The notes beneath the pieces are model-generated. The model did no database searches. It was not told where the DNA came from and worked only from the letters and a program-made list of their open reading frames with translations. A stretch of 64,000 bases of DNA from NCBI GenBank assembly GCA_017304675.1, contig JAFKLS010000021.1, positions 62,001 through 126,000 of the forward strand, read 5' to 3'. Below, piece by piece: positions 8,549 through 17,602 of the stretch. Every line of letters starts with the position of its first letter. Position 1 is the first letter of the stretch. The DNA is from Sphingobacteriia bacterium (GTDB taxonomy: Bacteria; Bacteroidota; Bacteroidia; Chitinophagales; Chitinophagaceae). Made by a program: the position numbers and the translations under genes.

Positions 8549-10324
8549 TTAATAATGATGCTTTACATAATTTAATTTAAACCTAATGCCCGCCTGTACT
8601 CCTATTGTATTAAACTTTTGGCTAAAGCCGGCAGCGCTATTAATACTGGAGATACCATACTTAAAATAAGGCTCAATAAAAGCATCTGTTCTTTCATCAA
8701 TATTCCTGATCACACTTACACTTCCTAAAATACTTACTCCAACAGTTTTTTTATAATATGCATTGCTGCCTTTGGATTGAACCGGCGTTACAGTTAAGCT
8801 CGTATCCAGTGTATACCCGCTGTACCAGCTTGCTATGTTCAATGCCACGCCACCATTTACTGCAAACTTCCATTTATCTTTCGGATCGCCAAATTCATAA
8901 CCTGCTGTAAGTGGTATTTCTATATTTCTGTAATGATTAATGTTTTTTGTAATTCTATATCCTATCTGAGTAACCGAAGTTGTATCACTGATTGTAGTAT
9001 CGCCTTGTGGCCTGCTAATTGTTCTCGTAACAATCACAGTAGTGGTTTTTCTTTCATTTTCTGTTTTTAAAGCAAGTTGCTCATTTAGTTGAGAGTATTG
9101 CACGCCTCCTTTCATTACTATATGGTCTCCGATTCTTTTACTGATGCGAATGCCTGCAGAAAAGCCTACCCGCATAGATTCTGCGCTATCTTTCAATTGC
9201 AGGTAAGTAGCGCTAAGCCCCCCGGTGTTAGAGATCATTTTCATTGAATAATCTGCCGATAAATATGGTTCTACAAACCAATCAATTTGCCTGCTGTTAG
9301 GGCAGGGTACCAAATCGGGGTGTGAACCATTAAACAGGCTTGCCGCATTGAATTGCTGAAGGTATTTACTGTAATTTAGAGTATACAGTTCAGCCGGCAG
9401 CAAGGTTGTAGTAACTTCTTGTTCGCCCACATCGCTAATGCCTTCTCTATTGATTTCTATTCCGGAGTTGAATGCATGGTCATATATTGTGTTCTGCTTT
9501 TCTGTGTTTGTGTTCTGTAAGAGATAATCGTTTTCCCTTTTTATTATTGTTTCCTTCAAGTTTAGCGGAGTGCCTTTTGCCGGAAGAATAGTATTGTAAT
9601 TTTGATTATAAGGTGTTATATAGTTACTGCCTGTAGCATCTTTGCGTGTGTCTTCTTTGATTGAATTTTGCACTTGGTTTTTATTGTCACTATTTTCAGA
9701 GTGATTGTTTTCTTTCAATATTCCCCCGTAACCTTTTTCGTTTACGATTGTACTGTTTTGCAGCTGCGCTTTCTTATTTTGAACAACTGCATAGGTTGTT
9801 ACCAGCAATCCAATCAAGCAGGCTGCAATAAGTGCTGCCGCATTTTTACTAAACCAATTACCCGCAGTGGTTGTAAATGAGTTATTAATAATACGGTACC
9901 ATAAATTCTGGGGAACCGAAGAAGCATAATCTGTTAGCCTTTCTCTGAATAAAAGATCTGTTTCTCTTTCAGCAACCATTTTGTCCCATAGCCCTGCAGG
10001 AATAGCAGATTCATGATCAATAAGTGCATCTTTAATATAATGATCCAGTGTTCTTTTAGCAGTAATACCATCAAAAGTATTTCCAGGCACTGCAGATTCG
10101 TACTGCTCAAGATTGTCTTTTATATAGCTGTCGAGTGTTTGCTTAGCAGCAATTTTATCGAATGTATTTTCAGGTACTGAAGATTCGTATTGTTCAAGTT
10201 TATCTTTAATGAAAGGGTCTACAACAGTTTCCTCAATAACTTTTTCCCATGTTCCTGGCGGGATGGGTGAAGAAAAGTTTTGCAACTTGTCCTTAAAAAA
10301 ATCATCGAGTAAATTTTCGTTCAT
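8549..10324 (-). CDS. Membrane protein with five 29-residue repeats, TM helix and beta-barrel-like C-terminus (putative anti-sigma type)
   Basis: A 591-residue protein with unusual layout. Residues 7-151 are five consecutive 29-residue repeats, each of pattern D-x-[FY]-[IF]-K-[DE]-x-L-x-x-[FY]-x-S-x-[IV]-P-x-x-[TL]-[WF]. One transmembrane helix follows (about 162-181, AALIAACLIGLLVTTYAVV), then a polar Asn/Gln-rich linker (about 185-330), then about 240 residues with the alternating pattern of an outer-membrane beta-barrel. It starts two bases after the ECF sigma stop, so the pair is co-translated; by position it is the candidate anti-sigma partner. A helical cytoplasmic domain, inner-membrane helix and barrel in one chain is hard to place in the envelope. 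Function is inferred only from context. Confidence 0.75.
   Translation of the reverse strand: MNENLLDDFFKDKLQNFSSPIPPGTWEKVIEETVVDPFIKDKLEQYESSVPENTFDKIAAKQTLDSYIKDNLEQYESAVPGNTFDGITAKRTLDHYIKDALIDHESAIPAGLWDKMVAERETDLLFRERLTDYASSVPQNLWYRIINNSFTTTAGNWFSKNAAALIAACLIGLLVTTYAVVQNKKAQLQNSTIVNEKGYGGILKENNHSENSDNKNQVQNSIKEDTRKDATGSNYITPYNQNYNTILPAKGTPLNLKETIIKRENDYLLQNTNTEKQNTIYDHAFNSGIEINREGISDVGEQEVTTTLLPAELYTLNYSKYLQQFNAASLFNGSHPDLVPCPNSRQIDWFVEPYLSADYSMKMISNTGGLSATYLQLKDSAESMRVGFSAGIRISKRIGDHIVMKGGVQYSQLNEQLALKTENERKTTTVIVTRTISRPQGDTTISDTTSVTQIGYRITKNINHYRNIEIPLTAGYEFGDPKDKWKFAVNGGVALNIASWYSGYTLDTSLTVTPVQSKGSNAYYKKTVGVSILGSVSVIRNIDERTDAFIEPYFKYGISSINSAAGFSQKFNTIGVQAGIRFKLNYVKHHY
9872..10306 (-). 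repeat. Five tandem 87-base (29-codon) coding repeats
   Basis: Residues 7-35, 36-64, 65-93, 94-122 and 123-151 of the protein at 8549-10324 align without gaps at a period of exactly 29. Copies 2 and 3 are closest (IKDKLEQYESSVP and IKDNLEQYESAVP); copies 1 and 5 are most diverged. DNA identity has decayed more than the protein pattern, so the duplications are old and the pattern is under selection. Confidence 0.85.
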
Positions 10325-10326
10325 TA

Positions 10327-10863
10327 TTACACAGCTATTTTCTGCAATGCAACAATTTGCTGTTGCAGCATTTTCCGGGCTTTTACCAATTGGCTTCTAC
10401 TTGTGCTTGGCTGAATGTTTAGTTCTTTTGCTATTTCCTCATGGCTGTAACCTTCAATTACATTAAGGTTAAACACAATGCGGTATCCATCGGGCAATGC
10501 ATTAATCAGTTTAAGCAAATCTTCTTCCCCCAAATGTGCATAGGCCGAAGCATCTAATGCAGGAGCAGTGCTGCCGGTATCTTTCATTTCTGCAAAATGT
10601 AATTTCTTTTTTTGCAGTTGTTTTAAACAAACATTCACCATAATTCTGCGCATCCACCCTTCAAAAGAGCCTTCAAATTTAAACTGGTGCATGTTATTAA
10701 AAATACGTACAAACCCATCCTGAAGCATATCTTCCGCTTCCATTGCATCATTGGCATATCTCAGGCATACAGTCATAAACTTACCTGCAAATTGCTCAAA
10801 AAGCATTCGCTGGCAACTCTGCTCCTGCCTGATACAGCCTTTAATTATTTCTGTTTCTGTCAA
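10327..10863 (-). CDS. ECF-type RNA polymerase sigma factor
   Basis: A 178-residue sigma-70-family protein. Region 2 spans about residues 19-80 (LFEQFAGKFMTVCLRYAND, EDMLQDGFVRIF, GSFEGWMRRI) and region 4 about 110-170 (INALPDGYRIVFNLNVIEGYSHEEIAKEL, then the helix-turn-helix). Regions 1 and 3 are absent, as in ECF factors. The frame opens with TTG at 10863; an in-frame TAA lies nine bases upstream and the next ATG (residue 20) would remove part of region 2, so TTG is the most plausible start. Two bases separate it from the repeat protein downstream. ECF factors are normally held inactive by a membrane partner until an envelope signal arrives. Confidence 0.93.
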   Translation of the reverse strand: MTETEIIKGCIRQEQSCQRMLFEQFAGKFMTVCLRYANDAMEAEDMLQDGFVRIFNNMHQFKFEGSFEGWMRRIMVNVCLKQLQKKKLHFAEMKDTGSTAPALDASAYAHLGEEDLLKLINALPDGYRIVFNLNVIEGYSHEEIAKELNIQPSTSRSQLVKARKMLQQQIVALQKIAV

Positions 10864-10951
10864 TCGGGTTTATTTGAGGTATAACAATGATACTGTAGCA
10901 GTATGCTTTGCTGCCTGTTACAAAACAAATTTCAGGCCTGTCTTTTATAAT

Positions 10952-12061
10952 TTAAAGCAGCAGAAATTGTTGTTGTATATGGTCTACCACTTTTAGCATA
11001 TCGCCTGTTTCTTCAAATACTTTCAATTGCCTGTCGGCCCCTGTACCATTCTCCAGAATAGTTTTTACGTACTCTACGGCATGCCTGCTCCCAAGATCGT
11101 CTACCACATCATCTACAAAGTCTAATAATTCTTCCAAAAGCTGCTTTGCCGAAACCTCCATTTCTTTTCCAAAATCAATTAAACTACCCTCTATTCCGTA
11201 ACGGCTGGCCCTCCATTTATTTTCGTTGAGAAGGGCTTTGGGGTAGATCATAAAATTCAGGTTTTGACTTTTCAGTTTGTATAATTTGGCACAGATGGCC
11301 TGAAACAATGCCGCTATGGCAATAGTTTCCTGAATTTTCATGGGCACATCACATATCCTGAATTCTACTGTATTGAAAAACGGATGTACCCGGAGATCCC
11401 ACCATATTTTTTTTGCATTATCTATGCAATTGGTTTTAATGAGCAGGTTCACATAATTTTCGTATGCTTCGATACTTTCAAAAAAATCGGGGATGCCGGT
11501 TCTTGGAAATTTATCGAACACTTTTGTTCTGTATGATTTATAGCCTGTTTTTCTGCCAATCCAAAAAGGTGAATTGGTGCTTAAAGCATATACATGTGGT
11601 AAAAAATACCGGGCACTGTTAGCTATGTGTATGGCCATCCTCCTGTCTTCCATGCCCACATGTACATGAAGTCCAAAAATTAAATTACTCCTTGCTGCTT
11701 CCTGTAACTCATTTACAATTTGGTGGTAACGCACATGATCGGTAATTAACTGATCGTGCCAGTGGCTAAAAGGGTGTGTACCCGAAGCACCTACTCCCAA
11801 ACCTAATTCTCCGGCTATTTGTGCAATATTGCCTCTCAGAAAAGCTACATCTTTAAATACTTCATCAATATTCTGGCAAATATCTGTTCCCACTTCTACC
11901 ACAGCCTGGTGCATTTCTGCTTTTACTTTATCTTTTAAAATTTTTTGCCCTTCAACTACGATTTTTTGCTCATGGCTTATCAGTTCCCTTGTTACAGGAT
12001 CGAGTACCATATACTCTTCTTCAACGCCTAATGTAAAAAAGTGATAATTCAGGTTGGCCAT
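10952..12061 (-). CDS. Carboxylate-amine ligase, GCS2/YbdK family
   Basis: A 369-residue enzyme of the glutamate-cysteine ligase family 2 (glutamine synthetase-like fold). Visible signatures are LGVEEEYMVLDP (residues about 11-22, nucleotide and metal-binding Glu cluster), VEVGTDIC, GASGTHPFSHW and FGLHVHVGM with the paired His. The YbdK group has weak gamma-glutamylcysteine ligase activity in E. coli but many members work in peptide-like ligation with unknown substrates. It follows the ATP-grasp gene by 69 bases on the same strand, so two ATP-dependent C-N ligases appear to be co-expressed. The product is unknown. Confidence 0.88.
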   Translation of the reverse strand: MANLNYHFFTLGVEEEYMVLDPVTRELISHEQKIVVEGQKILKDKVKAEMHQAVVEVGTDICQNIDEVFKDVAFLRGNIAQIAGELGLGVGASGTHPFSHWHDQLITDHVRYHQIVNELQEAARSNLIFGLHVHVGMEDRRMAIHIANSARYFLPHVYALSTNSPFWIGRKTGYKSYRTKVFDKFPRTGIPDFFESIEAYENYVNLLIKTNCIDNAKKIWWDLRVHPFFNTVEFRICDVPMKIQETIAIAALFQAICAKLYKLKSQNLNFMIYPKALLNENKWRASRYGIEGSLIDFGKEMEVSAKQLLEELLDFVDDVVDDLGSRHAVEYVKTILENGTGADRQLKVFEETGDMLKVVDHIQQQFLLL

Positions 12062-12130
12062 ATGAATAAGTTATGAGCAGGCAGGTTAAATGTTATGCAT
12101 ATTTAGCCCGGCTTCAGAAAATAATTGTGT

Positions 12131-13084
12131 TTAAAATAGTTGTTTGCGTACTACGCTTCTTTTAATGTATTCTCCCCAGGTAAGGTTGTCTTTAGAAGCA
12201 TCTTGCTGCAGGGCTTTTTCAATGGCATAATTGGCAGCGGTTTCTACCACCCATGCAAAGTTTTCTTCTCCCACACTGCCTCTGTCTGCATCAGGTGCAG
12301 GATTACAAAAGTCAATTGCATAAGGCACGTCATTCTTTACAGCCAGTTCTACCGTATTGAAATCGTAACCTAAATATTGGTTAATCCTCAATACAATCTC
12401 TTCCATTTGCTTAAGTCTTTGCGGTGTTGGAGAAAAGTCTGCCACGTAACGCAAATGATGCGGGTTACGAGGCTCATACGGCATAATGCGTACATGCTTA
12501 CCGCCAATGCAATAACACCTATAATATTCTTCAAAAACAATTTCTTCCTGCAACAACATTACCAATTGACCTGTTTCCTGGTGTTTCTCAAAAAACTCAT
12601 CAATCGTATTCAGTTTGTACACATTCTTCCATCCGCCTCCGGCAAAAGGTTTCATATATGCCGGAAACCCCACATAATTAAAAATATTTTCCCAATCTAA
12701 TGGATATGCAAGATTGGCGAAAGAAGCTTCAGAAGTATCGTCGGGTAACTCTCTCGAGGGCAGGATAACCGTTTTCGGAACCGGCACATTTATTTTGGTA
12801 GCCAAACAATTATTGAAAAATTTTTCATCTGCACTCCACCAAAAAGGGTTATTAATCACTGCGGTTCCGCAAAGCGCCGCATTTTTTAAATAAGCCCTGT
12901 AGAAAGGAACATCCTGGCTAATTCTATCTACAATTACCGCATATTCAGTAGCTTCTCCCTGCATTACTTTATCTATACGTACAGATTCTGCTATTACTCC
13001 TTCTATATTTTTGGCATTAATACGTTCAATAAAAGCCTCTGGAAAAGTTCTCTCTTTACCATGTAGTATTCCAATTTTTTTCAT
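12131..13084 (-). CDS. ATP-grasp ligase (RimK/D-Ala-D-Ala ligase-like)
   Basis: About 317 residues from the ATG at 13084; the frame also opens at GTG 13090, but the ATG has an AGAAGG sequence five bases upstream. ATP-grasp features, numbered from the GTG: FPAYMKPFAGGGWKNVY (143-158; Lys147 and the Gly-rich loop bind ATP phosphates), QEEI (hinge, 181-184) and YAIDFCNPAPD (257-267; Asp260 and Asn263 as Mg ligands). The N-terminal third is the variable substrate domain. ATP-grasp enzymes join a carboxylate to an amine through an acyl phosphate. The neighbour is a second ligase of a different fold, and an alpha/beta hydrolase is divergent. The substrate is not predictable from sequence. Confidence 0.85.
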   Translation of the reverse strand: MKKIGILHGKERTFPEAFIERINAKNIEGVIAESVRIDKVMQGEATEYAVIVDRISQDVPFYRAYLKNAALCGTAVINNPFWWSADEKFFNNCLATKINVPVPKTVILPSRELPDDTSEASFANLAYPLDWENIFNYVGFPAYMKPFAGGGWKNVYKLNTIDEFFEKHQETGQLVMLLQEEIVFEEYYRCYCIGGKHVRIMPYEPRNPHHLRYVADFSPTPQRLKQMEEIVLRINQYLGYDFNTVELAVKNDVPYAIDFCNPAPDADRGSVGEENFAWVVETAANYAIEKALQQDASKDNLTWGEYIKRSVVRKQLF

Positions 13085-13216
13085 AATCACCTTCTTTAAG
13101 ATTTACGATTCTACAATTTAGTGAAAACATATCAATACCGAGCGGGGTAACTATTTTTTTAATGCTGTTTAAAAATAGTTACTCGCAGGTATCTGCTATT
13201 CAGCTATATTTATCGC

Positions 13217-14035
13217 ATGCCTGAAATCGTAACTGAAACAATCTTGCACCCTATTGCTATAGAACAACATGTACTCTTTTCCAACTACCTTGAAAGGGAG
13301 GTTTTAGTTGATACTTACCTTACCCATAAAGAATTGCCTGCAGAACAATTGAGTTTATTATTGGTTAACGATGGACAGGATCTTGCCACCATGCAGTTTG
13401 AAAATATCCTGGAGGAGCTTACTGAAAAAAACACCATTGCTCCATTGTTATGCATAGGTATTTATTGCGGAGAGGAAAGAAAAAGGGAATATGGAACAGC
13501 TTATAGTGCAGATTATAAAGGGAGAGGCGATAAAGCCGGCCTTTATACAAAATTTATTTTTGATGAACTGATGCCTTATATCAGAAAAAAATTTCACGCG
13601 CCTTCATTTAAAGAAAAATCTTTTGCAGGCTTTTCTTTAGGCGCATTAAGCGCTTTGGATATTGTTTGGAATCATGCATCAGAATTTACCAAAGTAGCCA
13701 TTTTCAGCGGAAGTTTATGGTGGAGAAGAAAAGGTTATGATGATGGATACGATGATGAACAAGACAGGCTGATGCATTTACAGGTTAGAAAAGGCTCATT
13801 CAATCCATGGCTGCGCTTTTTTATTCAATGTGGTACATTAGATGAGTTGGCAGACAGAAACAACAATGGCGTAATTGATAGTATTGATGATGCTATGGAT
13901 CTGATTGTTGAACTGAAGGCAAAAGGTTATACAGAACAACATATCCAATACCTGGAAATTGAAGAGGGCAAGCACGATGTTGCTACCTGGCGTAAAGCTT
14001 TCCCTTATTTTTTACAGTGGGCTTATCCAAAATAA
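13217..14035 (+). CDS. Alpha/beta hydrolase, enterochelin-esterase-like family
   Basis: A 272-residue cytoplasmic esterase-type protein (no signal peptide). The nucleophile elbow is GFSLG at 138-142 with Ser140; the catalytic His is His253 in EEGKHDVATW. The presumed acid lies after the strand FFIQCGTLDE. Directly following is DRNNNGVIDSID (213-224), which has the spacing of an EF-hand-type calcium loop. The family includes Fes/esterase D proteins acting on esters or amides of small molecules. It is transcribed divergently from the ATP-grasp/GCS2 pair across 132 bases, suggesting shared control. TATATTTA lies four bases before the ATG, a possible -7 element with one mismatch. Confidence 0.85.
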   Translation: MPEIVTETILHPIAIEQHVLFSNYLEREVLVDTYLTHKELPAEQLSLLLVNDGQDLATMQFENILEELTEKNTIAPLLCIGIYCGEERKREYGTAYSADYKGRGDKAGLYTKFIFDELMPYIRKKFHAPSFKEKSFAGFSLGALSALDIVWNHASEFTKVAIFSGSLWWRRKGYDDGYDDEQDRLMHLQVRKGSFNPWLRFFIQCGTLDELADRNNNGVIDSIDDAMDLIVELKAKGYTEQHIQYLEIEEGKHDVATWRKAFPYFLQWAYPK

Positions 14036-14066
14036 AGAGGTAGGATATTTGAAACATCCCACCTCT
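14036..14066 (+). terminator. Terminator of the esterase gene
   Basis: An 11-bp stem (14036-14046 with 14056-14066, one G:U pair) and 9-base loop directly after the stop codon, followed by AATTTTC. Confidence 0.65.
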
Positions 14067-14113
14067 AATTTTCATGGTATAGAAGTATTACTATGCAAGC
14101 AACATTTGTTGAG

Positions 14114-17100
14114 TTAGTTGAAGATATACCTGAAACCTATCTGTATCTGGTATACATCATTAATTGTTTTTGATTTTAAAAATGCATCTCTCAATAATAT
14201 GGTTTGCCCTGTTGCAGGATCTATTTGTGTTGCCATTTTATAAGTTGGTTGCCCTGCTCCGTTTCTTCCTGTATACGTTAAAGGAGAAACTCCGGTATTT
14301 AAATAGTTAACACCCCAACTATTATTAATCATATTACCTGCGTTAAAAATATCGATCCTGAACCTAAAAGTATTTTTCTTGCCGGCAATCTTAACATTCA
14401 GATCTTGTTCTGCACTTAAATCGAATCTTGTTAACCAGGGATAGGCCCCACCATTTCTTTCAGCATACATTCCTTTTCTTTTAGATAGGTAAGGATGATT
14501 ATTAATATATGTATCAAAAGCCGCTTGCTGTTGTGCGGGAGTAAATGTTATGCCGCTTGCTGTAAATTGGCTGAAGGTTAAATCAGATGCCTGTTTTGGA
14601 ACAAAGATCAGGTCGTTAATCTGCCCATCACCATTCATATCATTACCGTAAACGTAAGATATTTTGCTTCCGCTGGCAGAAACCATACCCAATGTAAATG
14701 TGGTAGCTCCTGCAATACCTTTACCGTATTCAATTCTATAACTAACGGTTCCTACTATTCTATGGCGCAGGTCGTTATCAGATAATGCCAGGTCTAAATA
14801 ATTAACTCCATTTACACTTGGCGTGTTGGCATTAACCGTACTTGCAACAAAAGAAACATCTTTGGCCTTACCATAGGTGTACCCTATCATTCCACCCCAG
14901 GCTTTTGTAATAGGCTTTTCTAATTTAGCTGTTATGGTGTAGGAGCTTCCTTTATTGGTATTGGTTAAAACATATGCATCACCAATCTGAGAATTAACAA
15001 ATCGTGCATTGGTTGCTGCAGAACCAGACAAATCTAATGCCGGGTAAGTTGGCCTTGTATCTACGCCTGAGAAGTTGCCGTTTGCCTGTGTTAAATTGGC
15101 ATCTACATAATACAATGCATTAATACTTTTATTATAAATAAATTCTGCAGTTGCCACAATACCTCCCCAGGGTAATACCTGGTCTATTGCCAAATCTGTT
15201 TTCCATATCTGTGGGAATTTAAGATTGGGATCGTTAACATTCAGGTTATAACCTGAGAGTTTTGTAATATCTGTGGTAGCTGGGGTATATTTTGTGGGGT
15301 CTAAAGTGAAAGGATAATTCAATGCAGTATTTCCGGTAGCATTCACCAGCCCAATATTCACACCATTATTTCCCAACTGGTTTGAAATAAGTACATAAGG
15401 CATACGCGATAAGAAAATACCCGTTCCACCTCTAACCTGTGTTTTTTTATTGCCGAATACATCCCAGTTAAAACCAAATCTCGGAGAAAAATACATTCTT
15501 GCCTTAGGCATGGTAGCAGTATTAATGGCAACCGAACTGCCGTCTGGATTTCTGAATGTTAATGATGCAACAACAGGATTGTAGTAATCTTTGGCTGTAT
15601 TAGGAAATGATATATAATCTAATCTGCCGCCAGCCGTTACTTTAAGGTTTTTACTGGCCTGGTATTCGTCTTGAAAATAGGCGCTGGAAGTATTTACTTT
15701 TAATGTTTGCCATGGAAGCTGGCCATTAGGCAATAAAGTGTACCTGTAATTAAACCTGTTGATTGGAACCGGCGACGTGGTTAAATTAGGATTGGCTTTA
15801 TATGCCAGTACGGCTGTTTTAAAATCTGCAATAGAATTAAATACCCATACACCATTAGAAGCATAAAAGAATAAATTATTAGACACAAAATTTTCATAAG
15901 ATAAACCGGCAGTAAAAGTGTGTTTACCAGAAAACCAGGTAAAGTTGTTGGTTATATTAAATGTAGAATAATTCAGTTTGTTATTAGGCGTAAAAGGATC
16001 AAACCCAACTGATGTATAGGTTGTTCCGTTATTAAGTATATCTATTGTTGGGAAAACAGCAGTTCGGTATTTTCTATCCTCTATTTGCTTGTTATAGGTT
16101 ACAATAAATTTATTGGTGAACCTTCCCTTAAAGTTTGAATTCAGCTCTCCTACTATAGATCTTGTATTATCGAGAATAATATACCCTGTATTCTGGCCCG
16201 AAATAGCTGTAGATAAATTATTCCTGTTACCATTTCCTGCGGTATTGCCACTGCTGCTATTACTGATTAATTGATCTGCCTGCGAATCGTGATGAGAGTA
16301 ACGAACAGTTAGTTTATGTACATCATTTATATTATAATCAATCCTGGCAAGGTATTTTTTGCTGGTGGTAACATTGTTATAATTATCAATGGCTCCCATA
16401 TCCCAGCCTAAATTACTCTGCATAAAATTTTTTAAATCGGCTAAGGAATCGTAACTGGTTCTGGATACATTGCCTGTTGCACCTGCCTTGCTTGTTTGCC
16501 AGGATAATGCCGGAGAAGTACCATCTACAAATTCACCATTAACAAAGAAAAATAATTTGTTTTTGATGATGGGACCGCCCAGTCTAAAACCTCTTGATTT
16601 ATTATCGAAAGATGTTTTGGTAAAAGTGGTACCATCAGCTTTGCTACCGGCAAGATTTTGGTTATTAAAAAAATAAAAGACCGATCCTGAAAAGTCATTT
16701 GTACCCGAACGGGTAACGGCATTAATGGCAGCACCTGCAAAACCAGACTGCCTTACATCGAATGGCGCCACATTCACCTGCACTTCATCTAATGCATCTA
16801 ATGAAATGGCAGTAGAACCTGTACGGCCTCCCGCCTGTGCCTGGCTGCCTAAGCCAAATCCGTTATTAAATGCAGACCCATCGATAGTAAAATTATTAAA
16901 GCGGCTATCCTGCCCTGCGAAAGACTGCCCATTACTGTAAGGGTTATATTTGGTAATATCATTTACAGTTCTGCCAATAGTGGGTATTCTATTAATTGCT
17001 TCGCGGCCAAAAGTGCTGGAAGCACCTGTTCGTTTGGTGCTGATTAAATTGTTTCTTGAAGCAGAGGTAACCACTACTTCTTTTAATTCTCTTGTAGTGC

Positions 17101-17425
17101 CCGTTAAAGTAAAATCTACGTTAGCTGAATTACCCAATGATGCAATGATATCATCAACAGATTTAGAATCGTATCCTGCATAAGATACTGTAATCTTATA
17201 AGGGCCGCCAACACGAATATTTGGTAAAATATACCGGCCATCTGTACGACTGGCCGTAACATATTTAGTTCCGCTGGGTAAATGTATAGCGGTAATGCTG
17301 GCGCCTGTTAAAGGCTTGTTATCTGCAACAATTCTTCCACTAATCTCAGATGTTGTTTGCTGAGCGGACACAATTGTTATGTTCCAAAATAACAATAAAA
17401 GAAAGGTAAGTAGTTGCTTGCTCAT
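14114..17425 (-). CDS. Oar-like TonB-dependent outer-membrane receptor (first of two)
   Basis: About 1103 residues from the ATG at 17425, chosen because a signal peptide starts there (MSKQLLTFLLLLFWNITIVS-AQ); the frame extends to 17494. Order of parts: signal peptide; carboxypeptidase-regulatory-like beta-sandwich about residues 25-110 (SGRIVADNKPLTGASITAIH, GGPYKITVSYAGY); plug domain about 120-250 (LDEVQVNVAPFDVRQSGF, AINAVTRSGTNDFSG); then a large beta-barrel ending in the aromatic terminus GFRYIFN. Oar-type proteins were first studied in Myxococcus and are common in Bacteroidota; ligands include peptides and unknown molecules. It lacks a SusD partner. A paralogue follows at 17675. Confidence 0.9.
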   Translation of the reverse strand: MSKQLLTFLLLLFWNITIVSAQQTTSEISGRIVADNKPLTGASITAIHLPSGTKYVTASRTDGRYILPNIRVGGPYKITVSYAGYDSKSVDDIIASLGNSANVDFTLTGTTRELKEVVVTSASRNNLISTKRTGASSTFGREAINRIPTIGRTVNDITKYNPYSNGQSFAGQDSRFNNFTIDGSAFNNGFGLGSQAQAGGRTGSTAISLDALDEVQVNVAPFDVRQSGFAGAAINAVTRSGTNDFSGSVFYFFNNQNLAGSKADGTTFTKTSFDNKSRGFRLGGPIIKNKLFFFVNGEFVDGTSPALSWQTSKAGATGNVSRTSYDSLADLKNFMQSNLGWDMGAIDNYNNVTTSKKYLARIDYNINDVHKLTVRYSHHDSQADQLISNSSSGNTAGNGNRNNLSTAISGQNTGYIILDNTRSIVGELNSNFKGRFTNKFIVTYNKQIEDRKYRTAVFPTIDILNNGTTYTSVGFDPFTPNNKLNYSTFNITNNFTWFSGKHTFTAGLSYENFVSNNLFFYASNGVWVFNSIADFKTAVLAYKANPNLTTSPVPINRFNYRYTLLPNGQLPWQTLKVNTSSAYFQDEYQASKNLKVTAGGRLDYISFPNTAKDYYNPVVASLTFRNPDGSSVAINTATMPKARMYFSPRFGFNWDVFGNKKTQVRGGTGIFLSRMPYVLISNQLGNNGVNIGLVNATGNTALNYPFTLDPTKYTPATTDITKLSGYNLNVNDPNLKFPQIWKTDLAIDQVLPWGGIVATAEFIYNKSINALYYVDANLTQANGNFSGVDTRPTYPALDLSGSAATNARFVNSQIGDAYVLTNTNKGSSYTITAKLEKPITKAWGGMIGYTYGKAKDVSFVASTVNANTPSVNGVNYLDLALSDNDLRHRIVGTVSYRIEYGKGIAGATTFTLGMVSASGSKISYVYGNDMNGDGQINDLIFVPKQASDLTFSQFTASGITFTPAQQQAAFDTYINNHPYLSKRKGMYAERNGGAYPWLTRFDLSAEQDLNVKIAGKKNTFRFRIDIFNAGNMINNSWGVNYLNTGVSPLTYTGRNGAGQPTYKMATQIDPATGQTILLRDAFLKSKTINDVYQIQIGFRYIFN

Positions 17426-17602
17426 ATTTGTGCTAGTTTTTGTATGCGGAAGCAAATATCTTTTAACAATTCTTTCGCACCTGTTGCAGGGCATTAAATA
17501 ATCCTTAACAAATAGCTGATTATCAATTCTTTAATCGTTTTTTAATTAATTAATAAAAATGCGATAACAATAGGTTTGCCCTAGGGTTTATAGCCGGTTT
17601 TT

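Noticed and set aside
9872..10306. TPR or other known helical repeat in the ECF-operon membrane protein
   Set aside because: Period is 29, not 34, and the pattern lacks the TPR positions (W/L/G/Y/A/P spacing); treated as an unnamed repeat.
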